NCBI GenBank assembly: GCA_022690815.1
Contig: JALCZJ010000026.1
Location: 1 to 37,417 of the forward strand
Direction: 5' to 3'
Source: Ferrimicrobium sp.
GTDB taxonomy: Bacteria > Actinomycetota > Acidimicrobiia > Acidimicrobiales > Acidimicrobiaceae
DNA length: 37,417 bases
Notes under the pieces: model-generated
What the model was told of the DNA's origin: nothing
Database searches by the model: none
Seen by the model: the letters and a program-made list of their open reading frames with translations, nothing else
Shown: in pieces, positions 24,883 through 35,430 of the stretch
Layout of the letters: each line of letters starts with the position of its first letter
Numbering within the stretch: position 1 is the first letter of the stretch
Made by a program: the position numbers and the translations under genes

Positions 24883-25910
24883 AGGCTGCCAATCCTCTGG
24901 CCGACCAGCATGACGAGATCGACCAGACGAGAGGAGTAGCCCCACTCGTTGTCGTACCAACCAAAAGCCTTGACCAGACTGGTGCCATTGCCTAGATCCA
25001 AGACATTGGTTAGCAACGAGTCAAAGGTGCAAGACGCCGACGAACCCACGATGTCAGTCGAGACCAATGGCTCTTCAGAGTAGACCAACACCTTGGCCAG
25101 AGGACCGTTCGAGGCCGCCTGGCGAAAAGCAGCGTTCACCTGATCGGCGTCGACAGTGGCGCGAACGACGACGGTCACGTCGGTCAACGAACCATCAACC
25201 ACCGGCACCCGAATGGCAACGCCATCGAGGCGCCCTTGCATGGCGGGAATGACCAGCGATGTCGCCTTGGCAGCCCCGGTAGAGGTTGGGACGATATTGA
25301 CCGCCGCGGCCCGGGCTCGTCGGAGATCCTTATGCGGGAGATCGAGCAGGTTTTGATCGTTGGTGTAGGCGTGTACGGTCGTCATCAGTCCCTGATTGAT
25401 GCCGAAGGCGTCATCAAGGACCTTGATCATCGGCACAAAGCAGTTGGTGGTACAAGAGGCATTCGAGATAATCACATGCCGGGTGGCGTCGAGGTCCTGA
25501 TCGTTGACACCCACGACAAAAGTCCCATCGACATTGGTCGCGGGAGCCGAAATCACGACTCGCTTCGCTCCTGCCCCAAGATGTGCCTTCGCTCGCTCGC
25601 CATCGGTAAAGATTCCCGTCGACTCCACGACACAGTCAACCCCGAGCTCGCTCCAGGGTAGCGCCGCGGGGTCGCGCTCGCTCAACACTCGCATGCGCTG
25701 GTTGGCGGCGACAAGGTCATCGCCGTCGATACGAACCTCACCTGGGAAACGACCCTGCGTTGAATCTCGCTCCAGAAGGTGAGCGTTCACGCTCGGAGAG
25801 GTCAGATCATTGATGGCCACGATCTCGACAGGAACGCCACCAGCAACCACTGCACGCACGAAACTACGTCCGATGCGCCCAAAACCATTAATTGCCACTC
25901 GATATGCCAT
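24879..25910 (-). CDS. gap: Glyceraldehyde-3-phosphate dehydrogenase (NAD type)
   Basis: Oxidises glyceraldehyde 3-phosphate to 1,3-bisphosphoglycerate; cytosolic tetramer. The 343-residue product has the Rossmann motif [10 protein letters not shown] (7-16), VAINDLT (31-37), and the active-site SNASCTTNC with Cys153, followed by [16 protein letters not shown] and the C-terminal [12 protein letters not shown]. The Asp in IND fits NAD preference. ATG 25910 is used. It is the first gene of the gap-pgk-tpiA set; a GC-rich hairpin lies upstream. WhiA, expected just upstream, is missing. Confidence 0.97.
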   Translation of the reverse strand: MAYRVAINGFGRIGRSFVRAVVAGGVPVEIVAINDLTSPSVNAHLLERDSTQGRFPGEVRIDGDDLVAANQRMRVLSERDPAALPWSELGVDCVVESTGIFTDGERAKAHLGAGAKRVVISAPATNVDGTFVVGVNDQDLDATRHVIISNASCTTNCFVPMIKVLDDAFGINQGLMTTVHAYTNDQNLLDLPHKDLRRARAAAVNIVPTSTGAAKATSLVIPAMQGRLDGVAIRVPVVDGSLTDVTVVVRATVDADQVNAAFRQAASNGPLAKVLVYSEEPLVSTDIVGSSASCTFDSLLTNVLDLGNGTSLVKAFGWYDNEWGYSSRLVDLVMLVGQRIGSL

Positions 25911-25947
25911 GAGGCCCCCTTATCTTCCTTCGGGTAACTCTAGAGTC

Positions 25948-25971
25948 CTCCCGGGCTACCACCTCCGGGAG
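25948..25971. other. 7-bp hairpin in the gap upstream region
   Basis: CTCCCGG and CCGGGAG pair perfectly around a 10-nt loop, 38 bp upstream of the gap start. No T-tract follows on the minus strand. It might be an operator, an attenuator or a weak terminator in the 199-bp space after yvcK. Confidence 0.5.
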
Positions 25972-26109
25972 TCGCCTCGCCGCTCAGATCTCGCAGCTGC
26001 GCTTCCACCCGTTCCACTGCAAGACAACCACGACGAGTCGACGCACAAGAGGTACGCGTCACTCTAGCACCACCCCGACACCAACGACTTCATAATCCTT
26101 GCGACTTCA

Positions 26110-27000
26110 TCATGGTTGCAGAGCCTTGCCGCCCCCAATCACACGACCCAAGGCTCCAGCAAGCAAGTGTGGCGTATGGACTATGCCATTCTCACTGAGT
26201 TTGGATCCGACAAGACGGATCGACTCCACCATCGATGCAACCGGCCTGGGAGAGTCTTCGGCGTGCACAAGCACAACATCTGGCACGACACCATGAGCCG
26301 TGAGTGCCCTAATAGTGTGCTCAAGGTCATAACCTCGAGTCTCTGCCTCCTGGGGGGCGAGGTTAGCCACAAAGACGACCAATGCCTGCGTCTCGTTGAT
26401 CGCCTGTGCGATACCTGGGGCAAGGGCGGTGGCCAGAACGCTGGTATAGAGCGAACCTGGACCAAGGAGCACCACATCAGCCTCGATGACGGCCTCGATG
26501 ACGGCCGGCAATGGATCGACATCAGGCAGCACCCAAACACGCTCGACCGCGGGTGACCAGTGGACCGCTAGCTGACCGATGAGCGGCTCGCCCGTGATCG
26601 TCTGGCCCTGGAGCACAAGCGGCGCGTTACTCGCGGGCAGCACACGGGTGGTGAGGCCCCCCAACGCTGCTAACTCATCAAGCGCCAAATCCAGTGCGCC
26701 GGTCTTTTCCAAGAGTCCAAAGAGAATCAGATTCCCAAGAGCGTGTCCAGCAAGCTCTCCAGTCTTAAACCGGTACTCCAGGAGTTGCGCCAACTTCGAT
26801 TCAGTTCCCAGCAGATTCGAAATCGTGAGTCGGGCATCACCAAGAGCTGGGCAACCCTGCCAAAACTCGCGCAACCTTCCACTCGAGCCTCCGTTGTCAG
26901 CCACCCCGACGATGGCAGTAACCTCGTCGGCGACCTCATGGGCCGCCAACAGGGACGCCACCAGACCGTGACCCCCTCCTAGTGCCACGGCACGCATCAC
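26110..27000 (-). CDS. yvcK: YvcK/CofD-like gluconeogenesis factor
   Basis: YvcK proteins bind UDP-sugars and affect cell-wall and carbon metabolism in Gram-positive bacteria; their enzyme activity is not settled. The 296-residue product has VALGGGHGLVASLLA (5-19), ITAIVGVADNGGSSGRLREF, DARLTISNLLG, a central LGPGSLYTSVLATALAPGI and NLAPQEAETRGYDLEHTIRAL. It is slightly shorter than most. Start is GTG 27000 (GGAG eight bases before), overlapping the rapZ stop as GTGA, or ATG 26997 directly after it. Position next to rapZ is the usual one. Confidence 0.92.
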   Translation of the reverse strand: MMRAVALGGGHGLVASLLAAHEVADEVTAIVGVADNGGSSGRLREFWQGCPALGDARLTISNLLGTESKLAQLLEYRFKTGELAGHALGNLILFGLLEKTGALDLALDELAALGGLTTRVLPASNAPLVLQGQTITGEPLIGQLAVHWSPAVERVWVLPDVDPLPAVIEAVIEADVVLLGPGSLYTSVLATALAPGIAQAINETQALVVFVANLAPQEAETRGYDLEHTIRALTAHGVVPDVVLVHAEDSPRPVASMVESIRLVGSKLSENGIVHTPHLLAGALGRVIGGGKALQP

Positions 27001-27851
27001 TCAGCGCGCTCCAGGTCTCGATGGGAAACCTTCACCTCAAAGCCTGCTTGAGTGATCCGTCGAGCAAGGACTTCGGCAATCACCACCGAGCGATGCCTGC
27101 CACCGGTGCAGCCGACGGTGACGTTAAGGTACGACTTACCCTCGGAGACGAATCGAGGAAGCAAAAACTCGATGAAAGGCCAGAGATGCGCCAGAAATGG
27201 ACTCGTATCGGGCTGTGCGAGTACAAACTCGCGAACTTCAGCCTCGAGTCCAGACTTTGCCCGCAGGTGCGAGTACCAATACGGATTAGGTAGGAACCGG
27301 GCGTCAAAGACGAGATCGGCGTCGAGCGGGATGCCATACTTGTAGCCGAACGACGTCACCTGCACCTGGAGACGTTGGCGCAGCGCCGTGGGGTCGATGA
27401 GCTCGAGGGTTCGTGCCCTGAGTTCATGAACACTGAGCTGTGATGTCTCGACGATCACATCAGCGAGATCGCGCACACGCTCGAGGGCGACGCGCTCGAG
27501 GGCGATCGCCGGAGCCAGGCCATCAGCAACGATCGGATGGCGTCGTTTGGTGCCTTCAAACCGGGAGATCAACACGTCGTCACGGGCCTCCAAAAAGATG
27601 GTCTGCACGTCGATCGGTGCAGCCTTGAGCTCATCGATCAGCTCGACAAGCTGACCAAAGTCATTGTTCGACGGGTAGCCCAGGATGAGCGCGAGCTTGC
27701 CGATACTCCCCTGCGTCCCAAGCTCGACAACCTTTGAGATGAGCGAGAGTGGCAGGTTGTCGATGACGAACCAACCAGCATCCTCTAGGGCAGCACCGAC
27801 GGTGGAGCGGCCGGCCCCAGACATCCCAGCGACGACGACGAGCTCACTCAT
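26997..27851 (-). CDS. rapZ: RapZ/YvcJ family nucleotide-binding protein
   Basis: P-loop protein that hydrolyses GTP/ATP in Gram-positive bacteria (YvcJ) and in E. coli acts as an RNA adapter controlling glucosamine-6-phosphate synthase. The 284-residue product has Walker A GMSGAGRSTVG (9-19), the family mark FVIDNLPLSL, DARFLPNPYW, and the C-terminal VTVGCTGGRHRSVVIAE. Length is normal. ATG 27851 overlaps the methyltransferase stop (ATGA), and its own stop overlaps yvcK. In this lineage the RNA-adapter role is unproven. Confidence 0.94.
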   Translation of the reverse strand: MSELVVVAGMSGAGRSTVGAALEDAGWFVIDNLPLSLISKVVELGTQGSIGKLALILGYPSNNDFGQLVELIDELKAAPIDVQTIFLEARDDVLISRFEGTKRRHPIVADGLAPAIALERVALERVRDLADVIVETSQLSVHELRARTLELIDPTALRQRLQVQVTSFGYKYGIPLDADLVFDARFLPNPYWYSHLRAKSGLEAEVREFVLAQPDTSPFLAHLWPFIEFLLPRFVSEGKSYLNVTVGCTGGRHRSVVIAEVLARRITQAGFEVKVSHRDLERAE

Positions 27852-28603
27852 CGACGACGCTCAAAGTGCAGAGCGAGCAGGCGGGGGTAGGACTGTACCT
27901 GCTGATATTCGTCGGCTCTGGCGACAAAACCAGGAGGAGGTGCGGGTTCGTCCATCTGGGCCAAGATGAGACCGTGAGCGATCGCGCGATTGAGATATTC
28001 GGAGAGCGGTCGGTGCACAAAGGGCACAAAAACGTTCGCGTCAACCTCCTCCATCTGAATATCCTCCTGCAGGTACGGCCCAAGGCGCCAGTACTGCTCG
28101 CCGAGATCGATATCATCGATAAAACCCGAACCGGGCGTCTGAAGGATCGGATGGTTCAACAAGAGAAGGAAGCGGCCCCCGTCGGCCAGCACCCGTGCCA
28201 CCTCGGTCAAGACCTCATCGAGTTCGACGACGTGCTCAAGCACCAGACAGATCAGCACCGCATCGAAGCTACCGGTTACAAACGGTAGCGCCGCACCGGC
28301 CGCGAGCACACCTCGTGAGCCACGGCTACGTGCCGTCACGAGTTGACTATGTGAGCTGTCGAGCACCACCACATCCGCCCCATCGCCAGCAAGCACCCTG
28401 GCCAACTGCCCCTCTCCGCCGCCGACGTCGAGCACGCGTCTCGCACCACGCAGTCCGTCACGGACGAGCGGTTTGATCTGCTCCTCGTACTCGGCATCAC
28501 TGCCTTCGGTGAAGCCAGCCTGCCACCAAGGGGCGTTCGTCTCCCAGGAGTCTCGTAAAATGATAGGCCATTCAGGTAGGGCACGAAACTGTTCTAGATC
28601 CAC
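27848..28603 (-). CDS. SAM-dependent class I methyltransferase
   Basis: The 251-residue product has the Rossmann SAM-binding motif VLDVGGGEGQLARVLAG (about 57-73), acidic VVVLDSSHSQ (motif II), and GSFDAVLICLVLEHVVELDE (motif III/IV) with LADGGRFLLLLNHPIL. Before the fold it has SWETNAPWWQAGFTEGSD, which recalls small-molecule methyltransferases. Substrate unknown. The gene lies between uvrC (2 bp gap) and rapZ (ATGA overlap), where no methyltransferase is found in the standard uvrC-rapZ-yvcK order. The tight packing suggests it belongs to the block rather than being a recent arrival. Confidence 0.85.
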   Translation of the reverse strand: MDLEQFRALPEWPIILRDSWETNAPWWQAGFTEGSDAEYEEQIKPLVRDGLRGARRVLDVGGGEGQLARVLAGDGADVVVLDSSHSQLVTARSRGSRGVLAAGAALPFVTGSFDAVLICLVLEHVVELDEVLTEVARVLADGGRFLLLLNHPILQTPGSGFIDDIDLGEQYWRLGPYLQEDIQMEEVDANVFVPFVHRPLSEYLNRAIAHGLILAQMDEPAPPPGFVARADEYQQVQSYPRLLALHFERRR

Positions 28604-28605
28604 CG

Positions 28606-30486
28606 TTACTCCTCGCCAGCCTTCGCGGTTCCGCCATAAACCTTAGTCAGCTGCTCTAGGAGTTGGGTGGCCACCGACTCGGGGACTATCTTCGTACCGA
28701 CGAGCTCCTCCTTCGAGGCCTGGGCAATCTCAAACACCGAGCCGTAATGGGCCAGCAGCTTTGAGCGACGTTTGGGGCCAAGCCCCGGAATCTGATCTAA
28801 TACCGACTGCTCGGCGGTGATCGTCCGGCGCCGTCGGTGGTAAGTAATCGCAAAGCGATGTGACTCGTCCCGTAGGGTCTGCAAGAGGTACAACGCCTGA
28901 GAGCCGCGAGGAAGTCGCAACGGCTCAGCCAATCCAGGCCGATATACCTCCTCAAAACTCTTTGCCAACGACGCGAGCTCGATGGTTGAGCTGAGCGCAA
29001 GCTCTTCGAGCACACGCACCCCTACGGAGAGTTGACCGGCACCACCATCGAGAAGAATCAGGTTCGGACGATAGGCGAATCGACGACCCCGATCGAGCGC
29101 CTGTCCCTCCTCAGCGAGAAGGCGACCGAGCCGACGACGCAGGACCTCCTCCATCGCCTGAAAGTCGTCATTCTTCGGGATCGAGACGCTGAAATGGCGA
29201 TAGTCGCGATGCTTCATCAGCCCATCCTCCATCACCACCATCGAACCAACGTAGTTCGTCCCTTGGAGATGACTCATGTCGTAGCACTCAATCCGCAGCG
29301 GCGACTCGGATAGCGAAAGTTGCCTCGCGAGCTCGACAAGCGCCTCGGCACGGGCGTTGTGGTCGGTGGCCCGTCGAAGCCGGTTGCGCCGAAACTCTTG
29401 GCGTGCGTTCTCGTTGGCTGTCGCAACAAGTGCTCGCGGACGCCCCCGTTGCCCGACACTGACCTGTACCCTACGCCCTGCCAATTCGCTCAGGAGCGTC
29501 TCCAATCGCTCACGATCACTGACCGGCGACGGCAAAATAATGCGTGCCGGGTAATCGAAGGCTTTTTCGGCGTAGTAGAGCTCGAGTACCCGGGCCAACA
29601 TCTCCTCACCAGTGATGTCTTCCACGAGGTCGGCGATGACCCCGTTGGTACCCACGACGCGCCCACCACGCACCCGGAGCGCCTGCAAACTGACCTCGAG
29701 TTCATCAGCACAGACTCCAAAGACATCCATATCGCTGTCGTTGCCAATGACCATCTCCTGACGCTCGAGCACACTTTGGATAGCCGACAGCTGATCGCGA
29801 TACCGCGCCGCCTGTTCGAACTCGAGCTCCTTGGCCGCCTCCCGCATCTTGGCGTCGATGATACGAGCAAGTTCGGTCCCCTGCCCTCCGAGAAACTGCG
29901 ACACCCGGTCAACCATCTCGCGATAATCCTCATGCGACACCGAACCGATGCAAGGACCAACGCAACGCCCAATGTGGTAGTAGAGGCAGGGGCGACCTTC
30001 CCTGGTATGGCGAGCCAACTTGGACCCGGAACAGCTCCGCAGCGGCAACGCTCGCAGCAGGAGTTCGAGGGTCTCCCGGGCCGCACCAGCGTTGACATAG
30101 GGTCCGTAGTAGCGCACCTTGGGGCGGCGCGCCCCGCGAACGAGCATCGCCCGGGGCCACTCTTCATTCATCGTCACCGCGATCATCGGGTAGCTCTTAT
30201 CGTCGCGCAGGCGAATGTTGTAGCGCGGGCGATGCTCCTTGATCAGCGAATACTCGAGCATGAACGCCTCGGCATCGCTAGCGACCGTAATCCAGGTCAC
30301 CGACTCGGCAACCGCCATCATCGCCCGCGTCTTGCCAGAAAGCGTCTCCGGTGGCGCAAAATAACTTGACACCCGAGCACGCAAGGATTTGGCTTTACCG
30401 ACGTAGATAACCCTGCCTTCGGCGTCACGAAACTGATACGATCCAGGCTGGTCCGGTATCGATGACTTCCGAGGCCGCTCAATCAC
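28606..30486 (-). CDS. uvrC: Excinuclease ABC subunit C
   Basis: Makes both incisions around DNA lesions after loading by UvrA/UvrB. The product of 626 residues has the GIY-YIG domain at the N-terminus ([10 protein letters not shown] then [19 protein letters not shown]), the UvrB-binding UVR region near 200-240 ([20 protein letters not shown]), an RNase-H-like endonuclease with [20 protein letters not shown], and helix-hairpin-helix motifs at the end ([20 protein letters not shown]). Start: GTG 30486 gives [15 protein letters not shown], the natural N-terminus. TTG 30504 would add six residues. Either overlaps the uvrA end (8 or 26 bp). No good ribosome site is visible for either, so coupling to uvrA is likely. 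Confidence 0.95.
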   Translation of the reverse strand: MIERPRKSSIPDQPGSYQFRDAEGRVIYVGKAKSLRARVSSYFAPPETLSGKTRAMMAVAESVTWITVASDAEAFMLEYSLIKEHRPRYNIRLRDDKSYPMIAVTMNEEWPRAMLVRGARRPKVRYYGPYVNAGAARETLELLLRALPLRSCSGSKLARHTREGRPCLYYHIGRCVGPCIGSVSHEDYREMVDRVSQFLGGQGTELARIIDAKMREAAKELEFEQAARYRDQLSAIQSVLERQEMVIGNDSDMDVFGVCADELEVSLQALRVRGGRVVGTNGVIADLVEDITGEEMLARVLELYYAEKAFDYPARIILPSPVSDRERLETLLSELAGRRVQVSVGQRGRPRALVATANENARQEFRRNRLRRATDHNARAEALVELARQLSLSESPLRIECYDMSHLQGTNYVGSMVVMEDGLMKHRDYRHFSVSIPKNDDFQAMEEVLRRRLGRLLAEEGQALDRGRRFAYRPNLILLDGGAGQLSVGVRVLEELALSSTIELASLAKSFEEVYRPGLAEPLRLPRGSQALYLLQTLRDESHRFAITYHRRRRTITAEQSVLDQIPGLGPKRRSKLLAHYGSVFEIAQASKEELVGTKIVPESVATQLLEQLTKVYGGTAKAGEE

Positions 30487-33319
30487 GGCGAAGGAGCGGG
30501 GCAAGGAACTGCCCAGTGTAACTTACCGTCGAGCGTGCCACCTCCTCGGGCGTTCCCACAACCAGGACCTGACCACCACGATCACCACCATCAGGGCCCA
30601 GATCGATGAGATGATCCGCTGTCTTGATCACGTCGAGATTGTGCTCGATGACGACCACAGTGTTACCCTGATCGACCAACGAGTGAAGGACAATCAGGAG
30701 CTTGCGCACATCTTCGAAGTGCAAACCCGTGGTCGGCTCATCCAGGATATACAGGGTCTTGCCAGTCTGTCTCCGGGCCAACTCACTGGCCAACTTGACC
30801 CGTTGGGCCTCGCCACCCGACAGGGTGGTAGCCGGCTGACCCAGTCGAACGTAGCCGAGCCCGACCTCGTCCAACGTGATAAGGTGTCGAAGGATCGAAG
30901 GTTGGCGGGCAAAGAACTGGCGGGCCTGTTCGATCGGCATATCGAGCACATCAGCGATCGACTGTTCGCGGTAGGTAATCTCCAAGGTCTCACGATTAAA
31001 GCGAGCGCCATGGCAGGCCTCACAGGTGACAAACACATCCGGGAGGAAGTTCATCTCAATGCGGTTAGTCCCCTCGCCGCTACAGGCCTCGCATCGCCCT
31101 CCCTTGACATTGAACGAGAAGCGGCCTGGCTTATAGCCACGTGCTCGGGCCTCGGGCATCTCGGCGAAGAGCTTACGGATATGGTCAAACATCCCCGTAT
31201 AGGTGGCAGGATTCGAACGAGGCGTCCGGCCGATTGGAGACTGATCGATGTCGATCACCTTATCGATCAGCTCGAGGCCAGTGATGCCCTTATGTCGCCC
31301 TGGTATGTCACGGGATCGGTTGACTTGGGATCTAGCTGCCTTGAACAGGATCTCATTGACCAGCGACGATTTTCCAGATCCAGCGACACCAGTGACACAG
31401 GTCAAGACGCCGATCGGAAACGCCACATCTACGTCCTTGAGGTTGTTTTCACTCGCACCCAACACCGTGATCGCACCCCGTTCGGCCACTCTTCGATGCG
31501 TGGGAACCTCCACTCGACGCTTGCCAGATAGATAGGCACCAGTCAGCGACGTCTTGGACTTCAGCAAGTTCTTGACCGAACCGGCAAAGACGACCTCACC
31601 GCCGTGTTCACCTGCCCCAGGACCAATATCGACGACGTGGTCAGCAGCACGAATGGTATCCTCGTCATGCTCGACGACCAGGACGGTATTCCCCTGGTCA
31701 CGGAGTTTGACGAGGGTGTCGATCAGGCGATGATTGTCGCGCTGGTGAAGACCGATCGATGGCTCATCAAGGACATAGAGGACACCGGCCAACCCACTCC
31801 CGATCTGGGATGCAAGTCGGATCCGCTGTGCCTCACCGCCCGAAAGGGTGGCAGCGCTACGAGCCAAGGTGAGATAATCGAGCCCGACGTCGACCAAGAA
31901 TCGCAGCCGCGCCGAAATCTCCTTAAGGATTTGGGCCGCAATTTGGCGCTCGCGGCTATCGAGATCGAATGCTCCAACGCGCTCCAACGCATCCCCGATC
32001 GGAAGTGCGACAAAGCGATCGATCGAGATATCGTCAATGGTCACTGCTCGGGCCTCGGGCTTGAGACGCGTTCCGCCACAGCCTTCGCAGGGCACCTGGC
32101 GCATATAGGACTCAATGATCGCCCGAGCGGTCTCGCTCTCCACCTCCGCGTGCCGACGCTTCAAGAAATTGACTGCTCCCTCGTAGGTGAAGCTGTAAGA
32201 GCGCTCACGACCTCGGCGATCGACGTATTCGTGGGTAACCTTATCCTCGATACCGTAGAGGATTATCCTGCGCTGGGCATCGTCGAGTGAGCCAACCGGC
32301 TTGGTCAACGGGATCTGATACTCCTTGGCCACCCGTTCGAGCATGTGCTCCAAGTAATCGGCCCGTAATGCACCAAACGGGGCGACGGCACCCTGCAAGA
32401 GCGACCGAGAGGGATCAGGCAACACCAATTCCTCATCGACTTCAAAGCGCATCCCGAGACCTGAACAGACAGGGCAGGCACCAAACGGGGAGTTGAATGA
32501 GAAGTTTCGAGGTTCGAGACGACCAAGAGATATTCCACAGACCACGCACGCTAGCTCCTCGGAGTAACGCTCGACTCGGACTACCTTGCGATCGTCGTCT
32601 ACTTCGAGCACGTCAACTCGTCCTTTGGTGAGTGCCAGCGCCGTCTCGGTAGATTCGACAAGTCGTCGCACATCGGAGACATCGACGCGCAGGCGATCCA
32701 CGATGACCGAGATCGAGTGGGCTTCATAACGCTCAAGGGCAACCGATTTGCGATCGCTTAGCTCTACCAGCACGTCGTCGATCATGACGCGAGCAAAACC
32801 CTGCTTGGTCAGATCATCCAGCAGAGCCTGGTACTCACCTTTACGCTGTTGCACCACCGGGGCGGCGATCATCACCCGACGATCGCCAAAATGCGCGAGG
32901 ACAAGATCAACGATCTCTTGGGGCGTCTGCTGAGCGACGATGCGACCACACTGTGGGCAGTGTGGTCGACCGATTCGGGCAAAGAGCAGGCGGAGATAGT
33001 CGTAGATCTCGGTAACCGTCGCCACAGTGGATCGCGGATTATGCGAGGCCGTCTTCTGATCGATCGAAATCGCAGGTGAGAGACCGTCGATAAAATCGAC
33101 ATCTGGCTTCTCCATCAGGCCGAGAAACTGACGTGCATACGACGACAATGACTCAACATAGCGCCGTTGACCTTCAGCGAAGATGGTATCAAAAGCGAGC
33201 GAACTTTTACCGGAGCCCGACAGACCCGTCAACACCACTAGTCGATCCCGCGGTATATCTAGCGAGATGTTCTTGAGATTGTGCTCCCTGGCACCCTGGA
33301 TGCGCAGTACCTCAGGCAT
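30479..33319 (-). CDS. uvrA: Excinuclease ABC subunit A
   Basis: ATPase that recognises DNA damage and loads UvrB. The 946-residue product has both ABC halves: Walker [10 protein letters not shown] (32-40) and a second [13 protein letters not shown], two LSGGEAQR signatures, and the zinc modules CVVCG...CPVCSG and CEACSG...CEACHG. Length is standard. ATG 33319 lies 10 bp after menF. uvrB is not in the window. Confidence 0.97.
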   Translation of the reverse strand: MPEVLRIQGAREHNLKNISLDIPRDRLVVLTGLSGSGKSSLAFDTIFAEGQRRYVESLSSYARQFLGLMEKPDVDFIDGLSPAISIDQKTASHNPRSTVATVTEIYDYLRLLFARIGRPHCPQCGRIVAQQTPQEIVDLVLAHFGDRRVMIAAPVVQQRKGEYQALLDDLTKQGFARVMIDDVLVELSDRKSVALERYEAHSISVIVDRLRVDVSDVRRLVESTETALALTKGRVDVLEVDDDRKVVRVERYSEELACVVCGISLGRLEPRNFSFNSPFGACPVCSGLGMRFEVDEELVLPDPSRSLLQGAVAPFGALRADYLEHMLERVAKEYQIPLTKPVGSLDDAQRRIILYGIEDKVTHEYVDRRGRERSYSFTYEGAVNFLKRRHAEVESETARAIIESYMRQVPCEGCGGTRLKPEARAVTIDDISIDRFVALPIGDALERVGAFDLDSRERQIAAQILKEISARLRFLVDVGLDYLTLARSAATLSGGEAQRIRLASQIGSGLAGVLYVLDEPSIGLHQRDNHRLIDTLVKLRDQGNTVLVVEHDEDTIRAADHVVDIGPGAGEHGGEVVFAGSVKNLLKSKTSLTGAYLSGKRRVEVPTHRRVAERGAITVLGASENNLKDVDVAFPIGVLTCVTGVAGSGKSSLVNEILFKAARSQVNRSRDIPGRHKGITGLELIDKVIDIDQSPIGRTPRSNPATYTGMFDHIRKLFAEMPEARARGYKPGRFSFNVKGGRCEACSGEGTNRIEMNFLPDVFVTCEACHGARFNRETLEITYREQSIADVLDMPIEQARQFFARQPSILRHLITLDEVGLGYVRLGQPATTLSGGEAQRVKLASELARRQTGKTLYILDEPTTGLHFEDVRKLLIVLHSLVDQGNTVVVIEHNLDVIKTADHLIDLGPDGGDRGGQVLVVGTPEEVARSTVSYTGQFLAPLLRRD

Positions 33320-33329
33320 TGCTTCTACC

Positions 33330-34481
33330 CTAACGGGCGCTGAGCGCGCGGGTTACCACGTCGAACTTGGACTCAATCTCGGCGATCTCAGCGTCAACCT
33401 CCGAATCTGCGACAATGCCAGCCCCCGCTGTCAACGCCAAACGACCATCGACCAGCGCTGCTCCTCGAATCGCCAAGTACACCTCGCCATCCCCAAATGG
33501 GTCGGTGATGCCAACGACGCCACCATAACGCCCACGGAACGGCTCCAGTTCACGCAACATCTCAAACGCAGTTGTCCTCGGCACACCCGAGACGGCCGCC
33601 GTGGGGGCAATCGCACGCACAACACCATCGAGCGTTCCACCTGGCAGGAGTTGCCCACGCATTGGAGTCGCCAGATGAATCAGACGACCGGCATCAAAGA
33701 GCACCGGACTCTTTGGCATGTCGATCTCCTTGACAAAGCACTGCAGGTCGTCCCGGAGTTGCTCAACCATCAGTCGATGCTCGTGCAAGTCCTTTAAGGA
33801 ATTCAAGAGCGCCACCTGCCCACCGCGCAACGCGGTGCCGGCCAAAGGTCGTAAGGAGAGCAGACTGCCAGACTTGGCTACCACCAACTCTGGCGACGCT
33901 CCAAAAAACCCATCGGCATAGTAGATGTGGCTCGCAGGATAGGCCTTCTTGAGCCGTGAGAGCGCCCCACCAATCGTGAAGGACTCCGTCACCTCGTGAC
34001 GAGCTTGACCACTCACCACGAGCTTCGTAAGCTGCCCCTGTGCAATCGCGAGCTTGGCCAACTCAATGCGGGTAGCTGTCGCCTCGACACCATGAACGCG
34101 TTCGCCTGTAAGCAGCGGTCCGCTTCGACTTGAGGCGACCTCACCCGCAAGTCGTAAGATCCCCAGCCCCCCGCTAGCTCCTTGTTGGACTTCGTAGACA
34201 TCCACCTCCAGACGGTCACGGCCAGCGACCAGCACAACTGGATAGGTACGCGATTGTAGCGAATCCACTACCTCAAAGCCACTGGAGAGAAAGCACGGTC
34301 CGACCGAGGGTCGCTCGACGCTCGGCACACAATCCACTGCTTGACCAATGCCGAGATAGATACTCCCGCCGGCCTCAACAAGCTGAAACGGGATGTCTCG
34401 TGCGTCGAGCGCGGTGATGAGTCCAAACAGGCGGCCTGCCTCAAAGGAGCCAACCATAGTAAGTCCAGCCAGAAACCTCAC
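33330..34481 (-). CDS. menF: Isochorismate synthase (MenF/DhbC family)
   Basis: Converts chorismate to isochorismate, the first step of classical menaquinone synthesis. The 383-residue product has the chorismate-enzyme fold: [12 protein letters not shown] (with the Lys that serves as base), [33 protein letters not shown] and the C-terminal [21 protein letters not shown]. The weaker N-terminal half is normal for MenF. Start GTG 34481 overlaps the menG stop (GTGA). Placement with menG supports menaquinone rather than siderophore or salicylate use, though the sequence alone cannot exclude those. Confidence 0.9.
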   Translation of the reverse strand: MRFLAGLTMVGSFEAGRLFGLITALDARDIPFQLVEAGGSIYLGIGQAVDCVPSVERPSVGPCFLSSGFEVVDSLQSRTYPVVLVAGRDRLEVDVYEVQQGASGGLGILRLAGEVASSRSGPLLTGERVHGVEATATRIELAKLAIAQGQLTKLVVSGQARHEVTESFTIGGALSRLKKAYPASHIYYADGFFGASPELVVAKSGSLLSLRPLAGTALRGGQVALLNSLKDLHEHRLMVEQLRDDLQCFVKEIDMPKSPVLFDAGRLIHLATPMRGQLLPGGTLDGVVRAIAPTAAVSGVPRTTAFEMLRELEPFRGRYGGVVGITDPFGDGEVYLAIRGAALVDGRLALTAGAGIVADSEVDAEIAEIESKFDVVTRALSAR

Positions 34482-35182
34482 GCCACTCCTCGTCTGGCAA
34501 CCAACAGTTGCGCGGCACCGAGACCGACACCAATCCGATGGAGGCCCATAAATCCAGCTTGCGCAAAAAGTTTCTCAAACTGCTGATCGGTTGGCAGATA
34601 GGCAACCGACTGCGGAAGATATCGATACGCGCTCCGATCGGAGGAGACCAGCCCCCCGATGAGTGGTACTAAGGAACCAAAGTACCAACCGTGGGTTGTT
34701 CGAACCAGAGAACTCTTCGGCATGGCCACTTCAAGAATTCCGACGACACCACCTGGCTTGAGTATGCGCGCGATCTCGCTGAGTACCGCCGCGAAATCTG
34801 CAAAGTTGCGTACTGCAAACCCTGAGCTGACCGCGTCAAAGGTGGCGTCACCGAACGGCAGCGCTTCACCAACGCCCTGAACCAACGGCGCGACCGGCTT
34901 GGCTTTGCGCAACATCTGGTACGACAGGTCGAGCCCGTAGACCCGCAACCCCTGCTTAGACCAGGCTTTAAGAAAGTCTCCAGTACCACAAGCGAGATCA
35001 AGCACGGTACCATCTGAGCTTACCGCCATCTCACGTACGAGCCGAGCACGCCATCCTTGGTCGAGTCCGAAGGTCATCAGTCGATTGACCAAATCGTAGG
35101 TCCCGGCGATCCGATCGAACATGTCGCGGACGTAGGGCTGTTTAGCTCCCTCGCTAGGGAGTACGCTATCGCTGTGCATCAT
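34478..35182 (-). CDS. menG: Demethylmenaquinone methyltransferase (UbiE/MenG)
   Basis: Methylates demethylmenaquinone with SAM, the last step of menaquinone synthesis, at the membrane face. The 234-residue product has the family start VRDMFDRIAGTYDLVNRLMT (18-37), SAM motif VLDLACGTGDFLKAW, DLSYQMLRKA, DAVSSGFAVRNFADFAAVLS and ARILKPGGVVGILEVAMP. All fit UbiE/MenG. No ubiquinone genes are near, and actinobacteria use menaquinone. ATG 35182 is 17 bp after the small zinc-ribbon gene and the stop overlaps menF. Confidence 0.93.
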   Translation of the reverse strand: MMHSDSVLPSEGAKQPYVRDMFDRIAGTYDLVNRLMTFGLDQGWRARLVREMAVSSDGTVLDLACGTGDFLKAWSKQGLRVYGLDLSYQMLRKAKPVAPLVQGVGEALPFGDATFDAVSSGFAVRNFADFAAVLSEIARILKPGGVVGILEVAMPKSSLVRTTHGWYFGSLVPLIGGLVSSDRSAYRYLPQSVAYLPTDQQFEKLFAQAGFMGLHRIGVGLGAAQLLVARRGVA

Positions 35183-35199
35183 CTTGATGATTCAACCAA

Positions 35200-35430
35200 C
35201 TACCACGACGAACGATTCCGGGCCGCATCTGGCCTCGTCAAGGCTGCCCCACAATGTCGGCACTTGGGATAGGCACGCGAGGTCGGGCGTTCACACGACG
35301 CACACAGGTAGGGGTGCATCTGGCCATTAGCGACCTTTCGGATCACTGAGACCACCATCCCACCAATAGCCACGACAAACATCCCTTCGAGGATGTCGCG
35401 TGGGATATGAGCAACAACGAAGGCCAGCAC
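35200..35430 (-). CDS. Small membrane protein with C-terminal zinc ribbon
   Basis: A 76-residue product with one membrane segment (about 15-32) and then a Cys4 zinc ribbon: CASC (43-46) and CRHC (57-60), eleven residues apart. Start GTG 35430 is weakly supported. The gene is 17 bp upstream of menG in the same direction, so it probably heads the block. I do not recognise a named family. Such small ribbon proteins often have no assigned function. Confidence 0.65.
   Translation of the reverse strand: MLAFVVAHIPRDILEGMFVVAIGGMVVSVIRKVANGQMHPYLCASCERPTSRAYPKCRHCGAALTRPDAARNRSSW

Noticed and set aside
29320-30369. Plus-strand 349-codon open frame inside uvrC
   Set aside because: It is antisense to strongly conserved uvrC sequence; a shadow frame caused by codon bias.
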